Shown here: positions 36,860 through 46,914 of the stretch, in pieces | Layout of the letters: each line of letters opens with the position of its first letter | How positions within the stretch are numbered: position 1 is the first letter of the stretch | Assembly (NCBI GenBank): GCA_944326945.1 | Contig: CALVFY010000014.1 | Location: 1-58,901 of the forward strand | Direction of reading: 5' to 3' | Source: an uncultured Rikenellaceae bacterium | GTDB lineage: Bacteria; Bacteroidota; Bacteroidia; Bacteroidales; Rikenellaceae | Length of the DNA stretch: 58,901 bases | Program-made: the position numbers and the translations under genes | The notes under the pieces: generated by a model | What the model saw: the letters and a program-made list of their open reading frames with translations, nothing else | What the model was told of the DNA's origin: nothing | Database searches by the model: none

Positions 36860-37593
36860 GTGAAAAATTTTCCGGTGGGATTTCTTGTTTTTCACAGGTT
36901 TTGCATACCTTTCGGCACTATTTATCGAGAAATTTGAAGCGGATCATTCTATTGGGATTCCTCCTGTTGGGATGCGGGGGCGCCGTTCGAGGTCAGAGCT
37001 ATCTGAAATTGAACGGTTTATATGCTTTGGTGGGGGTGATCAATCCGGCCGTTGAGATTCGTGTTTCGGATCGGTGGACCTATCAGGCGGAGATTGTCTA
37101 TTCTCCGTGGCAGAGTATCAATGATCATGGTGTGAGTAAGCCGATGCATTTCGGAATCTGTCTGAATGAAATACGGCGTTATTTCCGCGAACGGAACGAC
37201 GGGTGGTATGTGGGACTCAATGCGGGAATGATGTTGTTCAAGATGTCGAAACCCGAACTTAGACAGGGACGATTGTATCTTGAGAACCGATACAGTAAAG
37301 GCGGAGGGTTGATGGTGGGACTGTGTGTGGGATATGAATATGCCTTTGCCCGCAAATGGGTGCTCGATGCCTATTTAGGCTGGGCTTATATGCTCAGTTG
37401 GTACAATGGTTATTCGTTGGACGGGAAAGTGGATCTCTACCCGCATCGACCCGAGATGCCTGCTTATCCCGATCCTTACAATGGTTCGGGCGAGTGGTAT
37501 CCCAATAAGATCGGGGTATCTGTCGGTATTTGGCTGTTCGATCCGGTCAAGAGAGCGGCCCGAAAGGCTGGTCGTATCGAAGCCGGAAAATAA
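36856..37593 (+). CDS. DUF3575 outer-membrane-type protein (non-ATG start)
   Basis: This is an exported beta-rich protein of up to 245 residues. The DUF3575 domain (about 48-230) shows paired strands such as WTYQAEIVYSPWQS, HFGICLNEIRRYF and GYEYAFARKWVLDAYLGWAYM, similar to the last domain of the pilus-operon protein at 990-2291. No ATG is available upstream of the signal peptide. TTG at 36856 overlaps the previous stop. A second TTG at 36934 would start directly at the signal peptide (KRIILLGFLLLGCGG) and is more compact. The role is unknown, though outer-membrane location is likely. It may be cotranscribed with the preceding gene. Confidence 0.72.
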   Translation: MSEKFSGGISCFSQVLHTFRHYLSRNLKRIILLGFLLLGCGGAVRGQSYLKLNGLYALVGVINPAVEIRVSDRWTYQAEIVYSPWQSINDHGVSKPMHFGICLNEIRRYFRERNDGWYVGLNAGMMLFKMSKPELRQGRLYLENRYSKGGGLMVGLCVGYEYAFARKWVLDAYLGWAYMLSWYNGYSLDGKVDLYPHRPEMPAYPDPYNGSGEWYPNKIGVSVGIWLFDPVKRAARKAGRIEAGK

Positions 37594-37600
37594 TTAGAAT

Positions 37601-38137
37601 TTATCCTTTTTTCGGATTCAGTAACTGAAGCATATACTCGTCCTGCCAGTCCGATGTGGTTTTCGTCCACTCTTTTTTCAACCCTATGATGTTGAATCCT
37701 TTGCTTTTAAACAGCGACAGACTGCGGGTGTTGGTTGCCGGAATATTGCAATAGAGTTGGTTGAGACCCAACACCTGGAAACCGTAGCGGATCAGGGTTG
37801 CCAAGGCCGATGAGGCGAATCCTTGTCCCTTGTCTTTGTTGTCGTAGATCAGGATTCCTACGCCGGCTCGTCGATTGTAGGGGTCAAGGTCGAACAGGTC
37901 GATGGCTCCGACCGGTTTGAGCAACTCTTTCGACTCGATAATCAGACGTAGTTGTTTGGTTTCATAGATGTCGTATCGCTGGTTCTCGATGAATTGTTTC
38001 AGAATGTATTTCGAAAAGGGGGCGATCGTATTGCTTACCTTCCAGACATTGGTGTCGTTTTCCCACAGATAGAGAATGTCAATGTCTTCTGGCTCCATGG
38101 CTCGTAGACGGATCAGGTCCGTTTCCAGTGCATTCAT
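37601..38137 (-). CDS. GNAT family N-acetyltransferase (RimJ/RimL type)
   Basis: This 178-residue protein has the GNAT fold: an N-terminal IRLRAMEPEDIDILYLWEND helix, the central strand GAIDLFDLD, the acetyl-CoA loop KGQGFASSAL (matching R/Q-x-x-G-x-A) and a late strand with NIPATNTRSLSLFKSKGF. It transfers acetyl groups to an amine. The RimJ/RimL-like layout suggests protein N-termini or a polyamine, but the substrate cannot be told. It is convergent to the DUF3575 gene with a 7-nt gap, and 17 nt after the ROK gene, so it is probably in the ROK transcript. Confidence 0.87.
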   Translation of the reverse strand: MNALETDLIRLRAMEPEDIDILYLWENDTNVWKVSNTIAPFSKYILKQFIENQRYDIYETKQLRLIIESKELLKPVGAIDLFDLDPYNRRAGVGILIYDNKDKGQGFASSALATLIRYGFQVLGLNQLYCNIPATNTRSLSLFKSKGFNIIGLKKEWTKTTSDWQDEYMLQLLNPKKG

Positions 38138-38154
38138 CTTCTTAAGGCCGGACT

Positions 38155-39387
38155 TTATAAACCGATAATCTTGTTTCGAATGAGCATGGCGGCACCCATG
38201 GCTCCGGCGCTTTCGTTCATCTTCGAGAGACGGAACTTCGTATCGTTGTAAACCAGACTCAGCGAGTATTTGTTGGCAGCGGATTTCAAGGGCAACATGA
38301 TGTAGTCGCCGGCCTGTGCCAGATTGCCTCCGATGATCACCAGTTCAGGATTGAAGATATTGATCAGAAAGGCGATACTCTTACCGATCTTCTCTCCGGC
38401 TTCCTCGATCAGTTCAATGGCCAGCGTATCGTCGTTTTTGGCGGCTGAGATAATGTCGTTGACATGGATCGTTTCGCCTCGGTTGTATTTTTCCTGCAGA
38501 ATCGTGCTGACTCCCTGACGGATGCGTGCAATGAGTTTGTTTTCGATGGCGATTCCGGACACTTCGGTCTCGAGGCATCCTTTTTTGCCGCAGGAGCAGA
38601 TGATCTCGTTATCGAAAAAGGGGGTGTGACCGAATTCTCCGGCGAATCCCGATTTGCCGTAGAAGAGTTTGCCGTCGGTGATGATTCCGATTGCCACACC
38701 GCGTCCCAGATGCAGATACAGAATATTTTTTTCGTCCTTGATATTGCTCCCTGTAAAGTATTCGGCATAACAACGGGCGCGGGTGTCGTTTTCCAGCAGG
38801 ACTCGGATACCGATACGTTCCTCGATGATTTCGCGGATGGATCGTTCGCTGGAGGTAAAGTATTTGTAACTGCGCCCCGTGTTGGGATTTACCCGACCGG
38901 CGATACCGATTCCGATACCCAGAATCTTGCTCCGATCCACCCCGCAGCGTTCGATGAACGATTCGATCAGCGTACAGATACGTTCGAAGCATTCGGGAGA
39001 GTCGACCAGTTCGAATTTGGTATTCTCCTCGCTGGTGATGACGTTGTTTTTCAGGTCTGTGATGATAAAGCCGATGTGATCGCGGGCGATATCGACTCCG
39101 GCGAAATAGATGGCAGAGTTGGCCAGACCGAAGATGTTCGGGCGACGGCCTCCGGGGGTCTCCACTTTGCCGTTATCGGTCACGATATCTTCTGCAACCA
39201 ATTCGTTGACCAGTTTGGTGATAGTCGGAATGCTGATATGGAGTTCCTTGGTAAGTTCAGCCAAGGTACACTCTCCATTGACCGCCATATAGGCGATTAT
39301 ATTGCGTTTTATCAGATTGTTCTTGTGGGTAATACCCTTTTGCATATCAGCTTCGTGCTGATTGAAGAATTCTTTTAGTGAGACCAT
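38155..39387 (-). CDS. ROK family transcriptional regulator (NagC/Mlc-like)
   Basis: This protein of about 410 residues has an N-terminal winged helix-turn-helix (about 22-80; CTLAELTKELHISIPTITKLVNEL) and a C-terminal sugar-kinase-like ROK domain. The domain has the LGIGIGIAGRVNP loop, the EFGHTPFF segment with its zinc-binding His, and the CSCGKKGC zinc knuckle. It is expected to repress sugar genes and respond to a sugar ligand, and may have lost kinase activity. I prefer the ATG at 39387 over the in-frame TTG at 39438. Its targets are unknown; the pectin block lies 4 kb away and there is no direct evidence of a link. Confidence 0.9.
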   Translation of the reverse strand: MVSLKEFFNQHEADMQKGITHKNNLIKRNIIAYMAVNGECTLAELTKELHISIPTITKLVNELVAEDIVTDNGKVETPGGRRPNIFGLANSAIYFAGVDIARDHIGFIITDLKNNVITSEENTKFELVDSPECFERICTLIESFIERCGVDRSKILGIGIGIAGRVNPNTGRSYKYFTSSERSIREIIEERIGIRVLLENDTRARCYAEYFTGSNIKDEKNILYLHLGRGVAIGIITDGKLFYGKSGFAGEFGHTPFFDNEIICSCGKKGCLETEVSGIAIENKLIARIRQGVSTILQEKYNRGETIHVNDIISAAKNDDTLAIELIEEAGEKIGKSIAFLINIFNPELVIIGGNLAQAGDYIMLPLKSAANKYSLSLVYNDTKFRLSKMNESAGAMGAAMLIRNKIIGL

Positions 39388-39645
39388 TTGTCGATCGTTT
39401 GATCTTTTTCTTAGTGTAGTGTTTTGTTTTGTTTGCAAAATGCAAAGATATGCTTATTTTCTTAAAAAGGAAGATTTTCTTATTAATTTTTTTATAAAAT
39501 ATTTCCTTCGGATGTAAAAAAACCGAAAGAGGGATTTGTGTTTTATACACTCTTGGATTCCGTGATCGTGTACGGACAAAACGATTTGAAGAATATTTAT
39601 AATCTGCTCGTTGGGTGGAAGTCGGGGGGATGTTTTGTCGTATAA

Positions 39646-39680
39646 AAAAGCGGCCTTTTCAACATGAAAAGGCCGCTTTT
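39646..39680 (-). terminator. Terminator of fabD
   Basis: A 16-bp stem (39646-39661 with 39665-39680) has a 3-nt loop. On the minus strand it ends in a T run. It stops fabD transcripts before the ROK gene. Confidence 0.93.
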
Positions 39681-39688
39681 CTGTCGTA

Positions 39689-39712
39689 GAAGTACCTGTC
39701 ATCAGGTACTTC
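39689..39712. repeat. Second hairpin behind fabD
   Basis: GAAGTACCTG and CAGGTACTTC pair perfectly around TCAT, 9 nt from the main terminator and 15 nt from the fabD stop. There is no U-tract. It may shield the 3' end of the mRNA. Confidence 0.75.
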
Positions 39713-39726
39713 GTTGTCGCATGATT

Positions 39727-40611
39727 TTAAAGAGTCTGTTTCGATTCGCAGACAGCCTCTTTGTTTACTTTCTTGATCAACCCCTGCAGGACGGCACCGG
39801 GACCCAGTTCGGTGAACGACTCGGCCCCGTCGGCGAGCATGTTGCGTACGATTTGGGTCCAGCGTACGGGAGCGGTCAATTGGGCGATCAGATTGGCTTT
39901 GATCTTTTCAGGATCGGTATAGGGTTTGGCGTCCACGTTCTGGTAAACGGGGCAGATGGGCGTGGCAAACGGAGCCTCTTTGATGGCGGCTTCCAGTTCC
40001 ACGCGGGCCGGTTCCATCAGCGGAGAGTGGAATGCACCTCCCACGTTGAGTTTCAGTGCGCGTTTTGCACCCGCTTCGAGCATCTTGGCGCAAGCCTTTT
40101 CGATGCCTTCATTGCTGCCGGAGATTACCAGCTGGCCGGGGCAGTTATAGTTGGCCGGAACGACTACTTCGTCGATCGAAGCACAGATTTCCTCCACTTT
40201 TTCGTCCGGCAGGGCCAATACGGCAGCCATGGTGGAAGGATTCAATTCGCAGGCTTTCTGCATGGCGGCGGCACGTTTGGCTACCAGGCGCAGACCATCC
40301 TCGAAGCTGAGTGCTCCGGCGGCAACCAGTGCGCTGAATTCACCCAGAGAGTGGCCGGCCACCATGTCCGGTTTGAATGCTTCGCCCAGCGATTTGGCCA
40401 GGATGACCGAGTGGAGGAAGATGGCCGGTTGTGTTACGTTGGTTTGTTTGAGTTGTTCGTCCGTGCCGGAGAACATGATGTCGGTTATGCGGAAACCGAG
40501 AATCTCGTTGGCTTTTTCGAAGAGTTCTTTCGCCATCGGGACGGTGTCGTAGAGGTCTTTGCCCATGCCCACGAACTGAGCGCCCTGTCCCGGAAAAACA
40601 AATGCTTTCAT
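39727..40611 (-). CDS. fabD: Malonyl-CoA:ACP transacylase FabD
   Basis: This 294-residue cytosolic enzyme loads malonyl groups onto acyl carrier protein for fatty acid synthesis. The start signature FVFPGQGAQFVGMG, the nucleophile Ser88 in GHSLGEF, the QxxxQP-type TQPAIFLHS and the GGAFHSPLM histidine segment are all intact. Length is typical. It stands alone on the minus strand, divergent to the plsC-like acyltransferase gene. The two share a 163-nt promoter region, so two lipid-synthesis genes face away from each other. Confidence 0.96.
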   Translation of the reverse strand: MKAFVFPGQGAQFVGMGKDLYDTVPMAKELFEKANEILGFRITDIMFSGTDEQLKQTNVTQPAIFLHSVILAKSLGEAFKPDMVAGHSLGEFSALVAAGALSFEDGLRLVAKRAAAMQKACELNPSTMAAVLALPDEKVEEICASIDEVVVPANYNCPGQLVISGSNEGIEKACAKMLEAGAKRALKLNVGGAFHSPLMEPARVELEAAIKEAPFATPICPVYQNVDAKPYTDPEKIKANLIAQLTAPVRWTQIVRNMLADGAESFTELGPGAVLQGLIKKVNKEAVCESKQTL

Positions 40612-40641
40612 CTGCAGTTTTCTTTAAAATGGTTGAGGCCC

Positions 40642-40649
40642 CAAAGGTA
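40642..40649 (-). promoter_or_regulatory. -7 promoter box of fabD
   Basis: TACCTTTG on the minus strand matches TAnnTTTG exactly, 30 nt before the start codon. On the plus strand a weaker box, TAAACTTG (40736-40743), precedes the acyltransferase gene. Confidence 0.6.
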
Positions 40650-40774
40650 GTTAAAAAAATGCGTACCTGCGCCTTTCTGTGATTAAATGTTGATAAAATG
40701 CTTCCCGAAAAAGGGAAAAATGCCGAAAAAATTGTTAAACTTGCAGGATTTAAAATGGGAAAAACCGGCCTGTG

Positions 40775-41518
40775 ATGAAGTCTGTGCTCTATTATGTTGT
40801 GACGATTCTCTTTACGCTCGTCTACTGCATTCCTTTCATATTGATTTTTGCCCTGACGGTGCTTTTCGATCGTCAAAGATCTGTTTTGCATCATGCCTCC
40901 CGTTTTTGGGCAAAGGCTATCTATGCATGGCCCTTGTGGAGAGTGAAGGTCGAAGGTCGGGAATATATCGAGAAGGGGGTGCCGTATGTGGTGACGGTCA
41001 ATCACCAGGCCATGCTCGACATTCCCTTGATGTACGTGTTGCCGTTCAATTTCAAGTGGGTTTCCAAACGAGAGGTCTATAGGATCCCGATCTTCGGTAT
41101 GGTGCTTTGGATGCACGGAGACATTGCCATCGAGCGTGGGGCTACCTCGAGTACGAAAAAAATGGTCCACGAGGCCGATGAGTATCTCAAGGCCGGTACA
41201 TCGGTTATTATTTTCCCGGAGGGGACACGGACCAAGGACGGTCGTGTACATCGTTTCAAAGAGGGGGCGTTTCTCATTGCCAAAAGTGCCGGAGTGGGGA
41301 TTCTTCCCTGTGTGATAGAGGGTACGGGTAGCCTGATGGATGGTTGGAAGATGAAGATGCCTTACACCTTTAGGGTTCGGATCCTGCCTCCGGTGAGTGC
41401 CGAAGAGGTGGCCCGAACGGAGATCAAAACTTTGGCCGAAGAGGTGCATCGACGGACTGAAGAGGTACATGCTTCGTTGCGCCCCGATTTGTATGGACAG
41501 GAATGGAGAAAAAATTAA
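40775..41518 (+). CDS. plsC: 1-acyl-sn-glycerol-3-phosphate acyltransferase (PlsC-like)
   Basis: This membrane-bound acyltransferase of about 247 residues makes phosphatidic acid from lysophosphatidic acid. An N-terminal membrane segment (about 5-30) is followed by the catalytic HQAMLD (H-x4-D, His77), a [14 protein letters not shown] block, and FPEGTR at about 147-152. VIEGTG corresponds to the last family motif. The ATG at 40775 is preferred over the GTG just before it. The end overlaps the longer possible parE frame, so the two genes are probably coupled. Confidence 0.9.
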   Translation: MKSVLYYVVTILFTLVYCIPFILIFALTVLFDRQRSVLHHASRFWAKAIYAWPLWRVKVEGREYIEKGVPYVVTVNHQAMLDIPLMYVLPFNFKWVSKREVYRIPIFGMVLWMHGDIAIERGATSSTKKMVHEADEYLKAGTSVIIFPEGTRTKDGRVHRFKEGAFLIAKSAGVGILPCVIEGTGSLMDGWKMKMPYTFRVRILPPVSAEEVARTEIKTLAEEVHRRTEEVHASLRPDLYGQEWRKN

Positions 41519-41535
41519 AAGGAGATAAAAATTAT

Positions 41536-43386
41536 ATGGACGCAGCAGCGAACTATTCGGACGAACATATCAGGACTCTCGACTGGAAGGAACACATCCG
41601 TCGTCGACCGGGTATGTATATCGGTAAGTTGGGCGACGGAACTTCGTCCGACGACGGAATCTATATTCTTATCAAGGAGGTGCTGGATAACTCGATCGAC
41701 GAGTATATGATGGGATTCGGAAAGAGTATAGAGGTGACAATCGCGGGTGATGTGGTGACGATTCGCGACTATGGTCGGGGAGTGCCGTTAGGGAAACTGG
41801 CCGATGTGGCCTCGAAGATGAACACCGGTGCCAAATATGATTCGAAAGCCTTCAAAAAATCGGTGGGATTGAACGGCGTCGGTATCAAGGCCGTGAATGC
41901 TCTTTCGAGTGAATTTACTATCCGCAGTGTGCGCGACGGAGAGGCTCGTAGTGTTGACTTTTCTGCCGGAGAGGAGTTGGCCGACCGTTCGGAGAGTGGG
42001 GTACAGGAGAAAAATGGTACCACGATTCGTTTTGTGGCCGATCGTTCGGTGTTCGGGGACTATGCCTACAATTTCGATTACGTGGAGGCGATGATCCGCA
42101 ACTATTGTTATCTGAATGCGGGACTGGTGATCAAATTGAACGGTCAGAGCTTTGTCTCCAAAAACGGTCTGCTTGATCTGTTGAACGAGCAGATGGCCGA
42201 AGAGCCGCTTTATCCGCCAATTCATCTTTCGGGACCGGATATTGAGGTGGCCATCACTCATGGCAGCGGTTATGGCGAGACCTATTTTTCATTCGTCAAC
42301 GGCCAGCACACCACCCAGGGAGGAACGCACCAGGCGGCTTTCCGCGAGGCGATCGCCAAGACCATTCGGGAGTTTTATCGCAAGGATTACGATGCTTCGG
42401 ATATTCGGACCTCGATCATCGCTGCCATCAGCATTAAGGTGGAGGAGCCGATGTTCGAGTCGCAGACCAAGACCAAGCTCGGTTCGAAGGACATGGGGCC
42501 GGACGGACCTACGGTACGTAATTTCGTGGTCGATTTTCTGAAGGAGCAGCTGGACAATTACCTGCACAAGAATCCCGAAACGGCCGATGCCCTGAACCGT
42601 AAGATCGTCGAGAACGAGAAGGAACGTAAGGCGATTTCCGGTGTGCAGAAAAAGGCTCGTGAGATGGCTAAAAAGGTGAGTCTCAACAACAAAAAGTTGA
42701 GGGATTGCCGTATTCATCTCACCGACAAGAATGAACGGGCCGAGCAGACCATGATCTTCATTACGGAGGGTAATTCGGCCAGCGGTTCGATCACCAAGAG
42801 CCGGGATGTGAATACCCAGGCGGTCTTCTCCTTGAGGGGAAAGCCTCTCAACAGTTACGGGTTGACGAAAAAGGTGGTCTACGAAAACGAGGAGTTCAAT
42901 CTGTTGCAGGCCGCTCTCAATATAGAGGAGGATATGGATAATCTGCGCTACAACAAGGTGATCATCGCTACCGATGCCGATGTGGACGGGATGCACATCC
43001 GGTTGCTGATGATGACTTTCTTCCTGCAATTCTTCCCCGATGTGATCCGGCAGGGACATCTGTTTGTGCTGCAGACTCCGTTGTTCCGCGTGAGGAATAA
43101 GAAGGAAACGGTCTACTGTTACAGCGAGGAGGAGAAAGAGAAGGCGATCGCCCGACTCGGGGCAAATCCGGAGATCACCCGATTCAAGGGCCTGGGCGAG
43201 ATCTCGGCCGATGAGTTCAAGGAGTTTATCGGCGAAAATATGCGGCTGGAAAAAGTACGCCTTACGAAGGACGATCCGATCCACGATATGCTCGAATTCT
43301 ATATGGGTAAGAACAGTTACGAACGCCAGGGATTCATCATCGATAACCTGCGGATCGAGGCCGATTATATTGACGAAGCGATTTAA
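41536..43386 (+). CDS. parE: DNA topoisomerase IV subunit B
   Basis: This ATPase subunit (about 616 residues) of the decatenating topoisomerase contains the GHKL motifs ([33 protein letters not shown]), the transducer (QTKTKLGS) and the TOPRIM domain with EGNSASG and DADVDG. It pairs with the next gene, 27 nt downstream. Length fits ParE rather than GyrB. I chose the ATG at 41536, which follows AAAAGGAG. The in-frame ATG at 41503 inside the acyltransferase gene would add 11 residues. Confidence 0.93.
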   Translation: MDAAANYSDEHIRTLDWKEHIRRRPGMYIGKLGDGTSSDDGIYILIKEVLDNSIDEYMMGFGKSIEVTIAGDVVTIRDYGRGVPLGKLADVASKMNTGAKYDSKAFKKSVGLNGVGIKAVNALSSEFTIRSVRDGEARSVDFSAGEELADRSESGVQEKNGTTIRFVADRSVFGDYAYNFDYVEAMIRNYCYLNAGLVIKLNGQSFVSKNGLLDLLNEQMAEEPLYPPIHLSGPDIEVAITHGSGYGETYFSFVNGQHTTQGGTHQAAFREAIAKTIREFYRKDYDASDIRTSIIAAISIKVEEPMFESQTKTKLGSKDMGPDGPTVRNFVVDFLKEQLDNYLHKNPETADALNRKIVENEKERKAISGVQKKAREMAKKVSLNNKKLRDCRIHLTDKNERAEQTMIFITEGNSASGSITKSRDVNTQAVFSLRGKPLNSYGLTKKVVYENEEFNLLQAALNIEEDMDNLRYNKVIIATDADVDGMHIRLLMMTFFLQFFPDVIRQGHLFVLQTPLFRVRNKKETVYCYSEEEKEKAIARLGANPEITRFKGLGEISADEFKEFIGENMRLEKVRLTKDDPIHDMLEFYMGKNSYERQGFIIDNLRIEADYIDEAI

Positions 43387-43413
43387 TGAAAAATAAGTAC
43401 CGATTTACAGGGA

Positions 43414-46368
43414 ATGAGCGAAGATAAAAATAGAGATATCGAACAGGAAGACCGGGATGAAATCCGCGTCGGAGGGGAATCTGCTCCGGAAAACGATGTG
43501 CTTCAGCAGGAGGACGCCTCGGAGAGTGAAGAACTTTCCGACGAAGAGGCTGCGTCGAGTAAAAAGTCGGCGGGTGTCTCTCCTGCAGGTAAATTCGACC
43601 GTTTGATGAACGAAAGCGGAGGCCGTCAGAAGTTGACCGGGATGTACAAAGACTGGTTCCTGGATTATGCCTCCTATGTGATTCTGGAACGGGCCGTGCC
43701 TCATGTGGAGGATGGATTGAAGCCCGTTCAGCGGCGTATTCTCCATTCCATGCGGCGATTGGATGACGGCCGATATAATAAGGTGGCCAATATCGTGGGA
43801 CACACCATGCAGTTTCACCCCCATGGCGATGCTTCGATCGGCGATGCGCTGGTGCAGCTCGGGCAGAAAGATCTGCTCATAGACTGTCAGGGAAACTGGG
43901 GAAATATTCTCACGGGCGACGAGGCGGCTGCTCCGCGATATATCGAGGCACGTCTGTCGAAATTCGCTCTGGAGGTGGCGTTCAATCCGAAGACCACCGA
44001 GTGGATGCTCTCCTACGACGGACGGAACCAGGAACCTGTCACCCTGCCCGTGAAATTTCCGTTGTTGCTGGCTCAGGGCGTGGAGGGAATCGCCGTGGGA
44101 CTGGCATCGAAGATTTTGCCTCACAACTTCAATGAGTTGTTGGATGCCTGTGTGGCCGAATTGAAAGGAGAACCCTATAATTTGTTGCCCGATTTCCCGA
44201 CCGGAGGGTTGGCCGATTGTTCGCGCTACAACGATGGTTTGCGCGGTGGGGTAGTGAAGGTCCGGGCCCGCATCTCGAAAGTGGATAAACGGACGTTGGC
44301 CATTACGGAGATCCCTTACGGTACTACGACCGAGTCGATCAAGGATTCGATCATCAAGGCTAACGAAAAAGGTAAGATCAAGATCAAACGGGTGGATGAT
44401 AATACGGCAGAAAAGGCGGAGATCATTATCCATGTCAGTCCCGATGAATCGTCGGACAAGACGATCGATGCCCTGTATGCCTTTACCGATTGCGAGGTTT
44501 CGATTTCGCCCAACTCCTGTGTCATATATGACGACAAGCCGCATTTCCTCGGAGTGAACGAGATTTTGCGTCGCAGTGTGATGCGTACGAAGGAGCTGCT
44601 GAAGCGTGAATTGGATATCCGTATGCACGAACTCTCGGAGGATTGGCATATGTCGAGTCTCGAGCGGATCTTTATCGAGAACAGGATATATAACATGATC
44701 GAGGAGTGTACCACCTGGGAGTCGGTGCTCGAGACGATCGACAAGGGGTTGGAGCCGTTCAAGAGCCAGTTGCGTCGCGAGGTGACCCAGGAGGATATCG
44801 TCAAACTGACCGAGATCAAGATCAAACGGATCTCTCGGTTCGATGCCTTCAAGGCCGACGAATATATCAAGGGGCTTGAGAAGTCGATGAAGGAGGTGCA
44901 GTATAATCTGGATCACCTGATCGACTATGCCATCGCCTACTACGAACGAATCAAGCAGAAATATGGCGAGGGACGTGTGCGCAGGACCGAGATCCGCGAG
45001 TTCGATTCGATCGAGGCGACGAAGGTGGTGGTGGCCAACGCCAAACTCTATGTCGACCGGGCCGAAGGCTTTTTCGGTATCGGCAAGTCGATGAGGGATG
45101 CCGAACTGGTGTGCGATTGCTCGGACATCGACGATGTGATCGTGATTCTGCGCGATGGCCGATATATCATTACGAAAGTCTCTGAAAAGGCCTTCTTTGA
45201 TAAGAACATATATTATATAGGGGTGTTCAAGCGTAACGACGAACGGACGATCTACAACGTGCTTTATCGTGACGGCAAGAATGGTCCGCTGATGATGAAA
45301 CGGTGTGCGATCAAGGGCATTACGCGTGACAGAGAATATAATCTGACCAAGGGGACACCCAAGAGCGAACTGCTCTATTTGAGTGTCAATCCCAATGGAG
45401 AGGCCGAAGTGCTGAAAATCTACTTCAAGCCCCGTCCGCGACTCAAGAAACTGATCGTCGATCTCGATTTCAGTACGTTGGCAATCAAGGGACGGCAGAG
45501 TCAGGGGAATCTTTTCTCGCGTTACGGAATCCATAAGATCGTGCTCAAGGAGCGGGGAACCTCTACGCTCGGCGGACAGAATATCTGGTTCGACGACGAG
45601 GTTCGTAAACTCAATGCGGATGGCCGGGGAGTGTTGTTGGGCGAATTCAGCGGTGACGACAAGATTATCGTAATGACGGCCAAAAACCAATATTATATCA
45701 CGGGGTATGATCTGAATCACCACTTCCCGGACGATACCGTGCGGGTGGAGAAGTACGACGCGAGCCGGATCTATTCGGTGGCTTATTACGATGCGGAACA
45801 GAAATATTACTATATCAAGCGGTTTGCGGCTGAGGTGAGTGACCGGATGCAACCTTTCGTGGATGAAAATCCTGCTTCGAAGTTGATCTGTCTCTCTACG
45901 GACGATTATCCTCGGTTGGAAGTGACCTATGGGGGCGCTCACAAGAATCGTCCGGCAGATCTGGTTGATGTTGAGGAATTTATCGGTGTGAAAAGCCATC
46001 GGGCCCGGGGCAAACGGATCACTACTTTCGAGGTGGCTTCGTTGCGTTTTGTAGAACCTTTGATGAAGGGTCCGGTTGACACGGAGGACGGTTCGGAGGA
46101 GATGGATGAGGGCGCGGGGGAGAATGGTTCGACCGTAGATTCTCCAGTAGCGGAAAATACGTCGGTTGTCTCTGAAAATGGACAACCACAGTCTGATGCC
46201 AAAGAGACTTCGGATGCTGACGGATCGTTGCCTGCCGCGAAAACATCCAAATCGGAGGTGAAACCGGCCGGAACTACGGTCATACATTCCGATATCGAAT
46301 TTACGATCGAACGGGGGGGCGAGGAGGAGTCGCGTAATCCGGAAACCTCGCAGTTGGATCTGTTCTGA
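43414..46368 (+). CDS. parC: DNA topoisomerase IV subunit A
   Basis: This 984-residue DNA-cleaving subunit has catalytic Tyr176 in AAPRYIEAR, the DGLKPVQRRIL signature, the quinolone-pocket segment HPHGDASIGDA and a C-terminal DNA-wrapping beta-pinwheel with degenerate blades (about 560-880). Both ends carry low-complexity acidic tails: about 60 residues at the N-terminus and about 100 rich in Ser/Glu/Ala at the C-terminus. These are longer than in E. coli ParC. It is in one operon with parE and the shikimate kinase gene (10-nt gap). Ala at the E. coli Ser80-equivalent position is, as far as I recall, usual for this phylum. Confidence 0.93.
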   Translation: MSEDKNRDIEQEDRDEIRVGGESAPENDVLQQEDASESEELSDEEAASSKKSAGVSPAGKFDRLMNESGGRQKLTGMYKDWFLDYASYVILERAVPHVEDGLKPVQRRILHSMRRLDDGRYNKVANIVGHTMQFHPHGDASIGDALVQLGQKDLLIDCQGNWGNILTGDEAAAPRYIEARLSKFALEVAFNPKTTEWMLSYDGRNQEPVTLPVKFPLLLAQGVEGIAVGLASKILPHNFNELLDACVAELKGEPYNLLPDFPTGGLADCSRYNDGLRGGVVKVRARISKVDKRTLAITEIPYGTTTESIKDSIIKANEKGKIKIKRVDDNTAEKAEIIIHVSPDESSDKTIDALYAFTDCEVSISPNSCVIYDDKPHFLGVNEILRRSVMRTKELLKRELDIRMHELSEDWHMSSLERIFIENRIYNMIEECTTWESVLETIDKGLEPFKSQLRREVTQEDIVKLTEIKIKRISRFDAFKADEYIKGLEKSMKEVQYNLDHLIDYAIAYYERIKQKYGEGRVRRTEIREFDSIEATKVVVANAKLYVDRAEGFFGIGKSMRDAELVCDCSDIDDVIVILRDGRYIITKVSEKAFFDKNIYYIGVFKRNDERTIYNVLYRDGKNGPLMMKRCAIKGITRDREYNLTKGTPKSELLYLSVNPNGEAEVLKIYFKPRPRLKKLIVDLDFSTLAIKGRQSQGNLFSRYGIHKIVLKERGTSTLGGQNIWFDDEVRKLNADGRGVLLGEFSGDDKIIVMTAKNQYYITGYDLNHHFPDDTVRVEKYDASRIYSVAYYDAEQKYYYIKRFAAEVSDRMQPFVDENPASKLICLSTDDYPRLEVTYGGAHKNRPADLVDVEEFIGVKSHRARGKRITTFEVASLRFVEPLMKGPVDTEDGSEEMDEGAGENGSTVDSPVAENTSVVSENGQPQSDAKETSDADGSLPAAKTSKSEVKPAGTTVIHSDIEFTIERGGEEESRNPETSQLDLF

Positions 46369-46378
46369 TAGTTTTATA

Positions 46379-46900
46379 ATGGTGCTGTTTCTCATAGGGT
46401 TCATGGGCTGCGGAAAGAGCAGTATCGGACGTCAGCTCGCCCGACGGTTGGGTTACGGTTTCGTGGATATGGATACCGATATCGAACGTGAGGCCGGAAT
46501 GACCGTGACGGAGATCTTTGCACGCAAGGGAGAACCCTATTTCCGGGAATGTGAACGAGAAGCTTTGAGGCGATATGCTGTCTTGGATAATACGGTGGTG
46601 GCTACAGGCGGAGGTGTGCCGTGTGGAGAAGGAAACATGGAGACAATGAACGGTTACGGGGTGACGGTTTATTTCAAGATGAGTCCGGAAAAACTGGCGA
46701 TGAGACTCTATCATGGTCGGGATAAACGTCCTCTGCTCCGGGGAAAGAACGACGATGAATTGCTCGAGTTTATTCGGGAGAGATTGCTTCAGAGGGAACC
46801 TTATTATGGCATGGCCCGGTTGGTGATCGATTGCGACGGAGTGAGCGATGAGTATATTGCAGAACATGTGATAAGATATATGGAGAATTGTAAATCATAA
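46379..46900 (+). CDS. aroK: Shikimate kinase
   Basis: This 173-residue cytosolic kinase phosphorylates shikimate at O3 in aromatic amino acid synthesis. The P-loop GFMGCGKSS is at 7-15, DMDTDIE and FRECER supply shikimate contacts, VVATGGG is the Walker-B-like turn, and the lid has RDKRPLL. Size and layout are those of AroK/AroL. It starts 10 nt after parC and is followed within 14 nt by a lipoprotein gene, so it is part of the topoisomerase transcript. Confidence 0.95.
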   Translation: MVLFLIGFMGCGKSSIGRQLARRLGYGFVDMDTDIEREAGMTVTEIFARKGEPYFRECEREALRRYAVLDNTVVATGGGVPCGEGNMETMNGYGVTVYFKMSPEKLAMRLYHGRDKRPLLRGKNDDELLEFIRERLLQREPYYGMARLVIDCDGVSDEYIAEHVIRYMENCKS

Positions 46901-46914
46901 TAATACAGAACGGT

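Noticed and set aside
43405..46404. A 999-codon open frame on the minus strand, fully antisense to parC
   Set aside because: It mirrors the parC codons exactly, has no recognisable domain or promoter, and similar long antisense frames face parE, purL, ftsK and gyrA. Codon bias of the real genes keeps the opposite frame free of stops.
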